A stretch of 64,000 nt of DNA from Pseudomonas frederiksbergensis (GTDB lineage Bacteria > Pseudomonadota > Gammaproteobacteria > Pseudomonadales > Pseudomonadaceae): assembly GCF_035751725.1 (NCBI RefSeq), contig NZ_CP142104.1, forward strand, positions 3,968,001 through 4,032,000, written 5' to 3'. Positions 35,299 to 45,224 of the stretch are shown here, one piece after another (within the stretch, counting starts at the first letter, position 1; the number at the start of each line of letters is the position of its first letter). Below the pieces are notes generated by a model that saw nothing but the letters and a program-made list of their open reading frames with translations, was not told the origin of the DNA and did no database searches. The position numbers were made by a program, and so were the translations under genes.

Positions 35299-36294
35299 TC
35301 ACACCCACCGCAAGCGGCGGAACAGCCACCATTGCCCCATGGCCACGCAGACCATCAGCAGGCAGGCGACCAGGAACCCATAGGAGCTTTCGGAAAACGG
35401 AATCCCGCCGACATTGATGCCGAGCAGCCCGGTGAGAAAACTCATCGGCAAGAAGATCCCGGTGATGATGCCGAAGCGGTACATGGTGCGGTTCATGCGC
35501 ACCGAGAGACGCCGGTCCTCGGCCTCCAGCACCAGCCCTACGCGCTCCCGGGTCAGTTCCAGCTCCTCGAGGTAGCGGGTCAGGCTGTTGTTCAATTCAT
35601 TCCAGTAATCGCCGTCGTCCTCGACGAACCAGGGCAACTTGATCCGCGACATCTGTCCGAAAATATCCCGCTGCGGCGCCAGGAATCGCTTGAGCCCGGC
35701 CGCCCTTCGACGGATGTGAAGAATGGCGTCGTGCTCAGGGGTATACCGTTCGTCGGTATCGAGTTTTTCTTCCTCGGTGTCGACGATTTCAGACAGGCAT
35801 GTCACCAGGTCCTGCACTTTATTGGTCAGGTATTGCGCCATATAAAGGATGAGTTCCGAAGCGGTCCTGGGGCCCTTGCCCTCGGACAGCTCGGCCAGCA
35901 GCTCATCGGTGGCGCGCAATGGGCGCAGCCGCAGGGATATCACCCGCTGCGCCGCGGCGAAGATGCGCACCGATACCATGTCTTCCGGCTCGGCCCCTGG
36001 GTTGAGGTTGATCCCGCGCAAAAAAAGCAGCAGTTCGGCGTTGGGCAGGGGCAGCAGTCGCGGCCGGGTGTTTTCTTCAAGCAGCAGGTCGCAGTTGAAT
36101 TCACTCAAGCCACTGGATTTGCGCAACCACGTATGGGTTTGCGGATGACTGCGATCCCAGTGCAGCCACAGGCTTTCATGGGCCTGCAACTGCAGATCGT
36201 CAAGTTCGGTCCGGGCTATCGAACGCGCGCCACCTTTACCATCCAGCACCAGGGCATGCACCAGCCCCCATTGCGCGTTTTCTTCCTCGAACAT
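35299..36294 (-). CDS. cmaX: CorA/ZntB-family divalent cation transporter CmaX
   Basis: 331 residues. A long cytoplasmic domain with coiled-coil helices (about 1-265) is followed by two C-terminal membrane helices (about 270-325). The pore motif after the first helix reads GIN (LTGLLGINVGGIPF) instead of the magnesium-type GMN, which points to ZntB-like selectivity or a divergent channel. Start ATG at 36294 follows aaggg at good spacing; another ATG two codons upstream is equally in frame. First gene of the cmaX-cfrX-cmpX-sigX block. Confidence 0.9.
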   Translation of the reverse strand: MFEEENAQWGLVHALVLDGKGGARSIARTELDDLQLQAHESLWLHWDRSHPQTHTWLRKSSGLSEFNCDLLLEENTRPRLLPLPNAELLLFLRGINLNPGAEPEDMVSVRIFAAAQRVISLRLRPLRATDELLAELSEGKGPRTASELILYMAQYLTNKVQDLVTCLSEIVDTEEEKLDTDERYTPEHDAILHIRRRAAGLKRFLAPQRDIFGQMSRIKLPWFVEDDGDYWNELNNSLTRYLEELELTRERVGLVLEAEDRRLSVRMNRTMYRFGIITGIFLPMSFLTGLLGINVGGIPFSESSYGFLVACLLMVCVAMGQWWLFRRLRWV

Positions 36295-36319
36295 CCTCAT
36301 CCCTTATGGCCTTGGTGCT

Positions 36320-36811
36320 TTATTCAGGCATCTTCAGCGGGCTTGGCGAGACGATCACGCCGTTGTTGTCCGCGTAGACATATTCGCCCGGACGAAACGT
36401 CACACCCGCAAAGGTCACGACGACGTTGAGATCGCCAATGCCGCGCTTGTCGGTCTTCATCGGATGGCTGGCCAGGGCCTGGACGCCGAGGTCGGTCTGG
36501 GCAATGACGTCGACGTCGCGGATGCAACCGTATATCACCAGCCCTTCCCAGCCATTTTTCGCGGCCTTTTCGGCCAGCATGTCGCCCAGCAGCGCCCGAC
36601 GCAGGGAGCCGCCGCCGTCGACGACCAACACCTTGCCCTTGCCATCGAGTTCAACCTGCTCCTTGACCAGCGAATTGTCTTCGAAACACTTGATGGTCAC
36701 GATCTCGCCGCCGAAGGAATCGCGACCGCCGAAATTGCTGAACATCGGTTCCACCACTTGCACGATGTCCGGATAGGCATCGCACAGGTCAGGCGTGAGG
36801 TAATGGTTCAT
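36320..36811 (-). CDS. rraA: RraA-family protein (RNase E inhibitor / HMG aldolase fold)
   Basis: 163 residues. RraA-type core with [39 protein letters not shown] and GCIRDV(D). E. coli RraA binds RNase E and inhibits it. Relatives of the same fold with the G-x-RD motif are 4-hydroxy-4-methyl-2-oxoglutarate aldolases, and this protein keeps that motif, so either role is possible. The ATG at 36811 has AGGAG eight bases upstream. The open frame upstream is longer but lacks conserved sequence. Confidence 0.9.
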   Translation of the reverse strand: MNHYLTPDLCDAYPDIVQVVEPMFSNFGGRDSFGGEIVTIKCFEDNSLVKEQVELDGKGKVLVVDGGGSLRRALLGDMLAEKAAKNGWEGLVIYGCIRDVDVIAQTDLGVQALASHPMKTDKRGIGDLNVVVTFAGVTFRPGEYVYADNNGVIVSPSPLKMPE

Positions 36812-36939
36812 CGAACAACTCCTGTATGGGCTGGAACGTCGGGCTGAAGTGAACCGCCGTTTGTGACCAAAACAGCGGAACGCGTCATATCTTAGCCGCA
36901 AGCTGACAAGAGCGAAATGCCCCTGTCAGAGCCTTCGCC

Positions 36940-37929
36940 TCAAACTGCCTGGGCCAGGCGCGGCTGGTCGGCCAACAACGGCGCACCTTGATCGTCCAGC
37001 CATCGCGCCACCAGCGGCCAGACCTCGGCTTGCGCGGCCTTGCTGACGAGCATTTCGACGTGACCGAAATCATCGCCGAAGCCTTGCTCGCGCCCAAGGC
37101 AGACAAACTGCTTGTGCTCGGAACCGATCTGGTCGAACAGTTTGCGGCAGGCCCAGGTCGGATCCTGCTGATCACCGGCGGCGCTCACCGCCAATACCGG
37201 CACCTGCACATCGGCGAGACCCGCCCACCAATTTTTCTCGGCATCACCGAAACGCCCGAACAGGCCATACCAGCGCATGCTCTCCAGTGCCAGGCCGATG
37301 GGCTCATCTTCCGGACCACGCTTGAGCCTGGAACCGGACAATTGCGCAAATCGCTTGAGGATGAAACGTCCGCTCCATTCCACCGGCGGGATTTTCAGCG
37401 GCCAGTAAGTACGACTGACCTGGGCGCCGAAGAACGCCGCCGACGCCACGGCAGGCGCGCCGAGGTAGTGACCGCCCAAGGCAGCCGCCAGGGTAATGCC
37501 GCCCAGGGAATGGCCAATCCAGTGTGGCACTTGCCCGCTTTGTTCACGCACAAAGGCGCCAATGGCCGGCAAGTCATAACGGGCGTAGTCGGCCACGCGG
37601 TTGTTGCGGTAGCCCTGATTTCGTTGGGACAAGCCATGGCCGCGCATTTCGGGAATCCAGACATCGAACCCCAACCGCGCCAGAAACGCCCCCAGGCCGA
37701 GGCCCTTGGGCGAATACCAGAAACGACGGTTGGAAAAACTGCCGTGCAGCAGGATCACCGGGACCCCACGGACCTCGCAGGCATCGGCCATGCCCAGGCG
37801 GGTGACCGCCAGTTCGACGCTGTAGTCAGGGCTGTTGCCCGGTTTCAAGCGATAGACATCTTCGCTCAGATCGCCGCGCCGTTCGGCGCTGATCAGGGCG
37901 ACAGGAAATAGGTTGCTGCTGCTTTGCAT
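36940..37929 (-). CDS. Alpha/beta-fold hydrolase (esterase/lipase-like)
   Basis: 329 residues. Oxyanion region VILLHGSFSNRRFW, nucleophile elbow GHSLGG, likely acid in AAGDQQDPTW and the base in GFGHVEML-like DDFGHVEML give a full catalytic triad. There is no signal peptide. It is located between rraA and ppsA, as in other pseudomonads. The substrate is unknown. A TTG five codons upstream is the alternative start. Confidence 0.88.
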   Translation of the reverse strand: MQSSSNLFPVALISAERRGDLSEDVYRLKPGNSPDYSVELAVTRLGMADACEVRGVPVILLHGSFSNRRFWYSPKGLGLGAFLARLGFDVWIPEMRGHGLSQRNQGYRNNRVADYARYDLPAIGAFVREQSGQVPHWIGHSLGGITLAAALGGHYLGAPAVASAAFFGAQVSRTYWPLKIPPVEWSGRFILKRFAQLSGSRLKRGPEDEPIGLALESMRWYGLFGRFGDAEKNWWAGLADVQVPVLAVSAAGDQQDPTWACRKLFDQIGSEHKQFVCLGREQGFGDDFGHVEMLVSKAAQAEVWPLVARWLDDQGAPLLADQPRLAQAV

Positions 37930-38015
37930 GATCTTCTTGCACAAAAAAGGGCGGCTTCCAGATGGAGCCCGCCCTACTTCAAATCAAAAGGGGCCGGTGA
38001 TGCCCCTTCACTCGA

Positions 38016-40391
38016 TCAGACCGCAGCCTGACCCTCAGCCAGGAAGAACCAAGTCTCCAGCACGGAATCCGGGTTCAACGAAACGCTTTCGATACCCTGC
38101 TCCATCAGCCACTTGGCCAGGTCCGGGTGATCCGAAGGGCCCTGGCCGCAGATGCCGATGTATTTGCCGGCCTTGTTGCAGGCGGCAATGGCGTTGGCCA
38201 GCAGTTTCTTGACCGCTGGGTTCCGCTCGTCGAACAGGTGGGCGATGATCCCGGAGTCGCGGTCCAGGCCCAGGGTCAGCTGGGTCAGGTCATTGGAACC
38301 GATGGAGAAACCGTCGAAGAATTCGAGGAACTCGTCGGCCAGGATGGCGTTGGACGGCAGCTCGCACATCATGATCACGCGCAGGCCGTTCTCGCCACGG
38401 GCCAAGCCGTTTTCCGCCAGCAGGTCGACCACCTGGCTCGCTTCACCGAGGGTCCGCACGAACGGCACCATGATTTCGACGTTGGTCAGGCCCATCTCGT
38501 TGCGCACGCGCTTGAGGGCACGGCATTCGAGCTCGAAGCAGTCACGGAACGACTCGCTGATGTAGCGCGAAGCACCGCGGAAGCCCAGCATCGGGTTTTC
38601 TTCTTCCGGCTCGTAGAGCTTGCCGCCGATCAGGTTGGCGTATTCGTTGGACTTGAAGTCCGACAGGCGCACGATGACTTTTTTCGGCCAGAAGGCCGCC
38701 GCCAGGGTGCTGATGCCTTCCACCAGCTTCTCGACGTAGAAACCGACCGGATCGTCATAGCCGGCGATGCGCTTGTCGACGCTGTCCTTGATTTCCTGCG
38801 GCAAGCCGTCGTAGTTCAGCAGTGCCTTGGGGTGCACGCCGATCATGCGGTTGATGATGAATTCCAGGCGGGCCAGGCCCACGCCGGCGTTCGGCAACTG
38901 CGCGAAGTCAAAGGCGCGGTCCGGGTTGCCGACGTTCATCATGATCTTGAACGGCAGCTCCGGCATCGCGTCCACGGAGTTCTTCTTGATGTCGAAGCCC
39001 AGTTCGCCTTCGAAGATGTAGCCGGTGTCGCCCTCGGCGCAGGAAACGGTCACGCCCTGGCCGTCCTTGAGCAGCTCGGTGGCGTTGCCGCAACCGACCA
39101 CGGCCGGGATACCCAGCTCGCGGGCGATGATTGCCGCGTGGCAGGTACGGCCACCGCGGTTGGTGACGATGGCACTGGCGCGCTTCATGACCGGCTCCCA
39201 GTCCGGGTCGGTCATGTCGGAGACCAGTACGTCGCCGGCCTGGACCTTGTCCATCTCCGAGACGTCCTTGATGATCCGCACCTTGCCGGCGCCGATACGC
39301 TGGCCGATTGCGCGGCCTTCCACCAGCACGGTGCCGGTTTCCTTGAGCAGGTAGCGCTCCATGACGTTGGCCTGGGTGCGGCTCTTCACGGTTTCCGGAC
39401 GGGCCTGCACGATGTACAGCTTGCCGTCGTCACCGTCCTTGGCCCACTCGATGTCCATCGGGCAGCCGTAGTGCTTCTCGATGATCATCGCCTGCTTGGC
39501 CAGTTCGCTGACTTCAGCGTCGGTCAGGCAGAAGCGTGCGCGATCGGCCTTGTCGACATCGACAGTCTTGACCGAACGACCGGCCTTGGCTTCGTCACCG
39601 TAGACCATCTTGATGGCCTTGCTGCCCAGGTTGCGGCGCAGGATAGCCGGGCGACCGGCTTCCAGGGTGCCCTTGTGGACATAGAATTCGTCGGGGTTCA
39701 CCGCGCCTTGCACGACGGTTTCACCCAGGCCATAGGCACCGGTGATGAACACGACGTCGCGAAAGCCCGACTCGGTGTCGAGGGTGAACATCACGCCGGC
39801 GGTGCCGGTTTCGGAGCGGACCATGCGCTGTACACCAGCGGACAGGGCGACCAGCTTGTGGTCGAAGCCCTGGTGCACGCGGTAGGAAATGGCACGGTCG
39901 TTGAAAAGGGAGGCGAAGACTTCCTTGGCGGCCCGGATGACGTTTTCCACGCCACGGATGTTCAGGAAGGTCTCCTGCTGGCCGGCGAACGAGGCATCCG
40001 GCAAGTCTTCGGCGGTGGCCGAGGAGCGCACGGCGACGGCAACATCGGGGTTGCCTTCGGAGAGCTTGGCAAAGGCCGTGCGGATCTCGGCGTTCAGTTT
40101 CTCGGGGAATTCGGCTTCCATGATCCACTGGCGGATCTGGGCACCGGTCTTGGCCAGGGCATTGACGTCATCGACGTCCAGGGCGTCGAGCGCATCGTGG
40201 ATCTGCTGGTTCAGGCCGCTCAGTTCCAGGAAATCACGATAAGCCTGGGCGGTCGTGGCGAAGCCACCTGGCACCGATACACCGGCGCCGGCGAGGTTAC
40301 TGATCATCTCGCCCAGGGATGCGTTCTTGCCCCCCACATGCTCTACATCATGGACGCCGAGCTTATCGAGGGAAACTACGTACTCTACCAA
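38016..40391 (-). CDS. ppsA: Phosphoenolpyruvate synthase
   Basis: 791 residues. It converts pyruvate, ATP and water to PEP, AMP and phosphate for gluconeogenesis. The N-terminal ATP-grasp domain has [10 protein letters not shown] and [19 protein letters not shown]. The central phosphohistidine domain has [24 protein letters not shown], with the catalytic His. The C-terminal PEP-utilising barrel has [12 protein letters not shown] [13 protein letters not shown] and [12 protein letters not shown], with the catalytic Cys. TTG at 40391 is chosen as start because GGAGAG lies ahead of it and [14 protein letters not shown] is the family N-terminus. The frame stays open for 48 further codons upstream but without family similarity. 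Confidence 0.95.
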   Translation of the reverse strand: MVEYVVSLDKLGVHDVEHVGGKNASLGEMISNLAGAGVSVPGGFATTAQAYRDFLELSGLNQQIHDALDALDVDDVNALAKTGAQIRQWIMEAEFPEKLNAEIRTAFAKLSEGNPDVAVAVRSSATAEDLPDASFAGQQETFLNIRGVENVIRAAKEVFASLFNDRAISYRVHQGFDHKLVALSAGVQRMVRSETGTAGVMFTLDTESGFRDVVFITGAYGLGETVVQGAVNPDEFYVHKGTLEAGRPAILRRNLGSKAIKMVYGDEAKAGRSVKTVDVDKADRARFCLTDAEVSELAKQAMIIEKHYGCPMDIEWAKDGDDGKLYIVQARPETVKSRTQANVMERYLLKETGTVLVEGRAIGQRIGAGKVRIIKDVSEMDKVQAGDVLVSDMTDPDWEPVMKRASAIVTNRGGRTCHAAIIARELGIPAVVGCGNATELLKDGQGVTVSCAEGDTGYIFEGELGFDIKKNSVDAMPELPFKIMMNVGNPDRAFDFAQLPNAGVGLARLEFIINRMIGVHPKALLNYDGLPQEIKDSVDKRIAGYDDPVGFYVEKLVEGISTLAAAFWPKKVIVRLSDFKSNEYANLIGGKLYEPEEENPMLGFRGASRYISESFRDCFELECRALKRVRNEMGLTNVEIMVPFVRTLGEASQVVDLLAENGLARGENGLRVIMMCELPSNAILADEFLEFFDGFSIGSNDLTQLTLGLDRDSGIIAHLFDERNPAVKKLLANAIAACNKAGKYIGICGQGPSDHPDLAKWLMEQGIESVSLNPDSVLETWFFLAEGQAAV

Positions 40392-40575
40392 GGTGATCTC
40401 TCCACTAACTGTGTTGGAAAAGCTCAAGGTACCGGCGGCTCCAGGGGAGCGCTCACCGGCGATATGGCCTGGACCTGGAAAATAAGTGAGAATGCGGGCC
40501 ACGGGCGGCCGGCAAATCGCGCCTATCATATCCAAGAATCGTCACTAGCTCACTAGCTTAAGGCCCAAGGCGCAA

Positions 40576-41394
40576 ATGAAACGATCTGCTTTCTTTATCT
40601 CCGACGGCACCGGCATCACGGCCGAAACGCTAGGCCAGAGCCTGTTGGCGCAGTTCGAAAACATTACCTTCACCAAGCTGACACGCCCGTACATAGACAG
40701 CGTCGACAAGGCGCGGGCCATGGTACAGCAAATCAATAAAGCCGCCGAAAACGACGGATTTCGTCCGATCATCTTCGATACCATCGTCAATCAGGACATC
40801 CGTGAGATTCTCGCAACGTCCAATGGTTTCATGATCGACATTTTTTCCACGTTCCTGGCGCCGCTCGAACAGGAACTGAGCGAACACTCCTCCTACTCCG
40901 TGGGCAAGTCCCATTCCATTGGCCACAACTCCAACTACATGGAGCGGATCGAGGCGGTGAACTTCGCGCTGGACAACGACGACGGCGCCCGCACGCATTA
41001 TTACGACAAGGCCGACTTGATCCTAGTGGGTGTGTCGCGGTGTGGTAAGACGCCGACGTGCCTGTACATGGCGATGCAGTTTGGCATCCGCGCGGCCAAC
41101 TATCCGTTGACCGAAGACGACATGGAGCGCCTGCAACTGCCCAGCGCCCTGCGCGCCCACCAGCACAAGCTGTTCGGCCTGACCATCGACCCGGACCGCC
41201 TTACCGCGATCCGCAACGAGCGCAAGCCCAACAGCCGTTACTCGAGCTACGCCCAGTGCGAGTTCGAAGTGCGCGAGGTGGAAAACCTGTTCCGGCGGGA
41301 GAACATTCCCCACATCAACTCCACGCATTTTTCCGTGGAGGAGATATCGGCGAAGATCCTGGTGGAGAAAGGGGTGGAGCGGCGGTTCAAGTAA
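40576..41394 (+). CDS. ppsR: PEP synthase regulatory protein (bifunctional kinase/pyrophosphorylase)
   Basis: 272 residues, DUF299 family. It inactivates PEP synthase by ADP-dependent phosphorylation of a threonine and reactivates it by phosphate-dependent removal. The P-loop-like motif GVSRCGKTP (about residue 153) and the N-terminal [19 protein letters not shown] are diagnostic. It is divergent from its target ppsA across 184 bases, which contain an 8-base tandem repeat (CACTAGCT twice, 40543-40558) just before its start. Confidence 0.95.
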   Translation: MKRSAFFISDGTGITAETLGQSLLAQFENITFTKLTRPYIDSVDKARAMVQQINKAAENDGFRPIIFDTIVNQDIREILATSNGFMIDIFSTFLAPLEQELSEHSSYSVGKSHSIGHNSNYMERIEAVNFALDNDDGARTHYYDKADLILVGVSRCGKTPTCLYMAMQFGIRAANYPLTEDDMERLQLPSALRAHQHKLFGLTIDPDRLTAIRNERKPNSRYSSYAQCEFEVREVENLFRRENIPHINSTHFSVEEISAKILVEKGVERRFK

Positions 41395-41414
41395 ACCTCA
41401 AGCACACCCTGAAA

Positions 41415-41442
41415 CCTGGGGGAGCAAGCCCGCTCCCGCAGG
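41415..41442. repeat. REP-like palindrome after ppsR
   Basis: 11-base arms (41415-41425 with 41432-41442) with one mismatch, of the GGGAGC...GCTCCC type, between the converging ppsR and DJ-1/PfpI genes. Confidence 0.7.
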
Positions 41443-41460
41443 GGTTGCGGTGTTTCTGAA

Positions 41461-42306
41461 TCAACGTTCCAACCGCTTGACCAGCGCCTGCCCCACTTCC
41501 AGCGCCGACGCCGGATTCTGGCCGGTGATCAACTCCCGGTCCATGACCACATGGGACGTCCACGGCGAGGTATTGCTGCTGTATTGGCCACCCGCCTGCT
41601 GCAATGCAGTCTGCGGATAGAATTTCATAGCGCCTCCTCCCAGCAGCCCTTTGGCCAATTCCTCTTCCTGATTGCTGATGACCGTCATCTTGTAGCCGGA
41701 GTAGATCCAGCCGGACTGGGCCGAAGCCTGGCCCTTGGCGCTCAACTGGCCGACAAAGTCGTTGGCATCGGGCAGGGTCGCCAACAGGGCGATCGGCCCA
41801 TGGCAAACGAGCGCGGTGGTCTTGCCCTTTTCATGGAAGTGCGTCAGCACCCGCCCCAGCGATGCGCTCGTGAGTAAATCCTGCATCGGTGCATGGCCGC
41901 CGGGGACGTACAGCGCGTCGAACCGATCCAGCCCCAGCTGTTCGACACGGCTCAAGCTGATCACCGGTGAATCCTCGGGCGAGGTGATGTTCAGTTGGGC
42001 CAGCAACGCCTGGTAGCGCTCAAGTTCCGCCGCGTCGTTATTGAAGTACATCTTGTCCACCGAAGAGCGGTCCAGGGTTGGCGCCTTGCCCTCGGGCGTG
42101 GCAAAGGTCACGTGGTGACCGGCGTCCAGCAACAGTTTCACCGGCTGTAGCAATTCGTTGAGGTAGAACCCGGTGGAAAAGACCTGGCCATTTTTCAGAT
42201 CCAGATGATCGGAGTCCGACAGGACCACGAGCACATTATCGGCATGGGCCGCGGCGCTGATGCCTGCCAGGACGACAGACGTTGCCAAGGTAGTGAGCTT
42301 TTTCAT
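41461..42306 (-). CDS. Exported DJ-1/PfpI-family protein (Hsp31-like)
   Basis: 281 residues. A signal peptide (MKKLTTLATSVVLAGISAAAHA) precedes a DJ-1/PfpI domain with YVPGGHAPMQDL and the nucleophile elbow VCHGP (Cys168, His169). Hsp31-type members act as glyoxalase III, deglycase or chaperone. An exported form is less common, so the role is uncertain. It is divergent from the LysR gene at 42405 across a 98-base gap, suggesting regulation by that protein. Confidence 0.88.
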   Translation of the reverse strand: MKKLTTLATSVVLAGISAAAHADNVLVVLSDSDHLDLKNGQVFSTGFYLNELLQPVKLLLDAGHHVTFATPEGKAPTLDRSSVDKMYFNNDAAELERYQALLAQLNITSPEDSPVISLSRVEQLGLDRFDALYVPGGHAPMQDLLTSASLGRVLTHFHEKGKTTALVCHGPIALLATLPDANDFVGQLSAKGQASAQSGWIYSGYKMTVISNQEEELAKGLLGGGAMKFYPQTALQQAGGQYSSNTSPWTSHVVMDRELITGQNPASALEVGQALVKRLER

Positions 42307-42404
42307 GATGACTCCGTTTCGATAAAAGATGCGCTCACTGTATTGATGCCCCTTCCGGCGATAAACTGGCCACCCGGAACATCACTTGGCCTCTGGAGGC
42401 AATA

Positions 42405-43304
42405 ATGGCCCGTCGATTCGATCATCTGGCCGACGTGGAAGCCTTCGTCACAGTTGTGGAAAAAGGCACCCTCAGCGCCGGTGCCGTGGCGCTGGGCACC
42501 ACGCCTTCTGTGCTGAGCCGCGCAATCTCGCGCCTCGAAGCCCGCCTTGGAGTGCAACTGTTGCGGCGCACGACTCGCCGATTGAACCTGACAGATGCCG
42601 GGACGTTGTACCTGGAACAGTCGCGCTCGGCCTTTGCCTTGATCGACGACGCCGAGCGACGTATCCAGGGTCAGGACGGCGTCTTGACCGGTCGTGTGCG
42701 TCTCAGCGTGCCGACCACCTATGGCCATTACCGCCTGCCGGCGCTGCTGTCGCGTTTCGCCCAGGCTTGCCCGCAGGTGCGGGTCGAGCTGAGCATCACC
42801 AACCGCAATGTCGACCTGGTGGCCGAGGGATATGACCTGGCGATCCGCCTCGGGCCGCTGCCCGACAGCGGCTTGGTCGGCCGCAAGCTGGAAGACGCCC
42901 GCCTCTGCCTGGTGGCTGCGCCGCAATATCTTGGGCGCGCCGGAACGCCCAGGCACTTCGATGAACTGGCCGCCCACGCCTGCCTGCCCTTCGTGATGCC
43001 CAGCAGCGGACGCATCGCCCCGTGGCTGTTCCGCGAACACCAGCAAGACCGGGAATGGTTGCCGACAGGCAATGTGCAAGTGTCCGACGACGTGCTGGGC
43101 ATCGTTTCCCTGGCGCAGGCTGGAATGGGGATTTGCCAGACCTATGAATTCATCGTCCGGGAGCGGATCGAGCGGGGGGAATTGGTGCAATTGCTGGAGG
43201 ACTTTGGCGGGCGCAGCAGAGCGTTTTCAATCATCTATCCACCCCATCGGCAATTGCCGGCGGCGGCACGGGCATTGATTGATTTTCTGGCGGAGCACTC
43301 ATGA
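42405..43304 (+). CDS. LysR-family transcriptional regulator
   Basis: 299 residues. The N-terminal winged helix-turn-helix (about 5-65; FVTVVEKGTLSAGAVALGTTPSVLSRAISRLEARLG) and the effector domain (about 95-290; GRVRLSVPTTYGHYRLPALL, YDLAIRLGPLPDSGLVGRKL) are typical of the CrgA/DmlR subgroup. Divergent from the DJ-1/PfpI gene, which is its likely target by the usual LysR layout. Confidence 0.92.
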   Translation: MARRFDHLADVEAFVTVVEKGTLSAGAVALGTTPSVLSRAISRLEARLGVQLLRRTTRRLNLTDAGTLYLEQSRSAFALIDDAERRIQGQDGVLTGRVRLSVPTTYGHYRLPALLSRFAQACPQVRVELSITNRNVDLVAEGYDLAIRLGPLPDSGLVGRKLEDARLCLVAAPQYLGRAGTPRHFDELAAHACLPFVMPSSGRIAPWLFREHQQDREWLPTGNVQVSDDVLGIVSLAQAGMGICQTYEFIVRERIERGELVQLLEDFGGRSRAFSIIYPPHRQLPAAARALIDFLAEHS

Positions 43305-43315
43305 GTACGCCAACC

Positions 43316-43344
43316 TGTGGGAGCGACGTATCGCCGCTCCCACA
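43316..43344. repeat. REP-like palindrome between LysR and mbtH-like genes
   Basis: A perfect 10-bp stem (43316-43325 with 43335-43344) with the TGTGGGAGCG arm and a 9-base loop; between converging genes. Confidence 0.78.
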
Positions 43345-43364
43345 AAAAGCTGCCCATACCGGCG

Positions 43365-43592
43365 TTAGTGAGCCGCAGCCGCTTGCTCTTCCATCTTCTT
43401 GCGCAAGCTCAACGGCCTCATGTCGGTCCAGACCTCTTCGATATACGCCAGGCATTCTTTCTTGAAGCCGCTTTTGCCGACCGTACGCCAGCCTTCCGGG
43501 ACAGCCTTGTAGTCCGGCCAGATCGAATATTGCTCTTCGTGGTTGACCACGACCTGGAAGAGGATGTCCTCGCGGTCGAATACTGAAGTCAT
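43365..43592 (-). CDS. MbtH-like protein of the pyoverdine cluster
   Basis: 75 residues. MbtH-like proteins bind adenylation domains of peptide synthetases and are often needed for their activity or solubility. The family signature is present: [19 protein letters not shown] and [23 protein letters not shown]. Ribosome site GGAGAA precedes the ATG. It lies 84 bases after pvdH in the same direction, so both probably come from the PvdS promoter upstream of pvdH. The partner is probably PvdL or another pyoverdine synthetase. Confidence 0.93.
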   Translation of the reverse strand: MTSVFDREDILFQVVVNHEEQYSIWPDYKAVPEGWRTVGKSGFKKECLAYIEEVWTDMRPLSLRKKMEEQAAAAH

Positions 43593-43676
43593 GGTGTTTC
43601 TCCGTCGTTGCTCAAGGTTCGCCGCGCCACGGGCGCAGCCAAGGTATGAAAAGGAACGTACCGGGCCGGATGAAAA

Positions 43677-45086
43677 TTAGGCGTCGGCCACGGCGGCTTC
43701 AAGGGCGTGCCGGAAAATCTCCGCGACCCGGTCGATTTCCGCCGCCGTGATGATCAAGGGCGGCAGGAACCGCACCACGCCTCCTTGTCTTCCGCCCAAC
43801 TCCAGGATCAACCCACGCTTGAGGCATTCACGCTGCAACCGTGGCGCCAGGCGTGCGTGCACCGGTGGATGACCCTGGGTGTCCGGTTGGCCCGCCGGGT
43901 CTACCAGCTCGACGCCGAGCATCAGCCCGCGACCGCGGATATCGCCCAACTGCGGGAAATCCCGTTGCAGGATATGCAAATGTTCCCTCAAGCGCTCGCC
44001 CATGGCGGCCGCGTGGGCCGACAGGTTGTGCTCCACCAGATAACGCATCACGGCGGAACCGGCGGCCATGGCCATCTGGTTGCCTCGGAAAGTACCGGCA
44101 TGGGCGCCCGGCAGCCAAGTGTCCAGCCAGTCGCGATACACCACGACCGCCAGCGGCAGGCTGCCGCCGATGGCCTTGGACAGCACGACCACGTCCGGGA
44201 CGATTCCGGCGTGCTCGAAGGCAAACATCTTGCCGGTGCGACCAAAACCGCTCTGGATCTCATCGACGATCAGCGCCACGCCGGCCTGCTCGGTGATCCG
44301 TCGCAAACCGCGCAGCCAGTCGAGGTCGGCCGGTATGACGCCGCCCTCGCCCTGCACCACTTCGACGATGACGGCCGCCGGCAACTGCACGCCGGCCTCC
44401 GGATCGTTCAGCAGGTTTTCCAGGTAATGCAGATTGGCCCTGACGCCCGCCACACCGCCCAGTCCGAACGGGCAGCGGTAATCGTAGGGATACGGCATGA
44501 ACTGCACGCCGTTGCTGAGCAAGGCACCCAAGGGTTTCTTCGGCCCCAGGCTGCCCATCAGGCTCAACGCGCCCTGGCTCATCCCGTGATAGCCGCCCTG
44601 GAACGACAGGACCGTGCTTCGCCCCGTCGCAGTGCGGACCAGCTTGAGCGCCGCTTCCACCGCATCGGTGCCGGTGGGCCCGCAGAACTGGATTTTCGCT
44701 TCGGCGGCGAGGGCTGCCGGCAACAGGCCAAACAGGTCCTGGACAAAGCGGTCCTTGACCGGCGTGGTCAGGTCCAGGGTATGCAGCGGCAATTCATCGG
44801 CGAGCACTTGCTGGATCGCCTCGATCACCACCGGGTGGTTGTGCCCGAGCGCCAGCGTGCCGGCGCCGGCCAGGCAATCAATGAAAGTGCGACCCTCGAC
44901 ATCCTCGACGTACAGGCCCTTGGCGCGCTTGAGTGCCAAGGGGATTCGCCGTGGATAGCTGCGGGCATTGGATTCCTGGCGATTCTGACGAGCCAGCAAT
45001 GGCGATTCGTTGAACTGGTAAAGCGTCTCGACCGGCGTGGAACTGCTTCGTACTGGCGACGCTTCGATAGGACTTGTGACTGACAT
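43677..45086 (-). CDS. pvdH: Diaminobutyrate-2-oxoglutarate aminotransferase
   Basis: 469 residues. A class III PLP aminotransferase that makes L-2,4-diaminobutyrate from aspartate semialdehyde, a building block of the pyoverdine chromophore made on PvdL. Motifs are GAGTLALGHNHP, FCGPTGTDAVEAALK, SFQGGYHGMS, LIVDEIQSGFGRTGKMFAFE and LSKAIGGSLPLAVV, with the PLP lysine in LSKA. The ATG at 45086 gives the usual length. The third adenylation domain of PvdL in this window has a Dab-type pocket, matching its product. Confidence 0.94.
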   Translation of the reverse strand: MSVTSPIEASPVRSSSTPVETLYQFNESPLLARQNRQESNARSYPRRIPLALKRAKGLYVEDVEGRTFIDCLAGAGTLALGHNHPVVIEAIQQVLADELPLHTLDLTTPVKDRFVQDLFGLLPAALAAEAKIQFCGPTGTDAVEAALKLVRTATGRSTVLSFQGGYHGMSQGALSLMGSLGPKKPLGALLSNGVQFMPYPYDYRCPFGLGGVAGVRANLHYLENLLNDPEAGVQLPAAVIVEVVQGEGGVIPADLDWLRGLRRITEQAGVALIVDEIQSGFGRTGKMFAFEHAGIVPDVVVLSKAIGGSLPLAVVVYRDWLDTWLPGAHAGTFRGNQMAMAAGSAVMRYLVEHNLSAHAAAMGERLREHLHILQRDFPQLGDIRGRGLMLGVELVDPAGQPDTQGHPPVHARLAPRLQRECLKRGLILELGGRQGGVVRFLPPLIITAAEIDRVAEIFRHALEAAVADA

Positions 45087-45171
45087 GTTCTCGACCCCGC
45101 AATGAGTGACCCAACGGCGCACCGGGCAGGTGCGCATTCGGTAGCGCACATGCAGGTTTCCTGTTGTGGAA

Positions 45172-45195
45172 ACGCATCAGCAGGGCAAGGATTTA
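45172..45195 (-). promoter_or_regulatory. PvdS-dependent (iron-starvation) promoter of pvdH
   Basis: On the minus strand TAAAT (45195-45191) is followed by exactly 16 bases and CGT (45174-45172). This is the known TAAAT-N16-CGT promoter recognised by the extracytoplasmic sigma factor PvdS. It lies 86 bases before the pvdH ATG, in a region that otherwise has no gene. Confidence 0.8.
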
Positions 45196-45224
45196 CTGCC
45201 GATTGAAGACCCGTGGCGAGTTAT

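Noticed and set aside
38127..40556. 809-codon open frame opposite ppsA
   Set aside because: Antisense shadow of a fully recognisable PEP synthase; composition is rich in Gly, Val, Asp and Ala without a fold.
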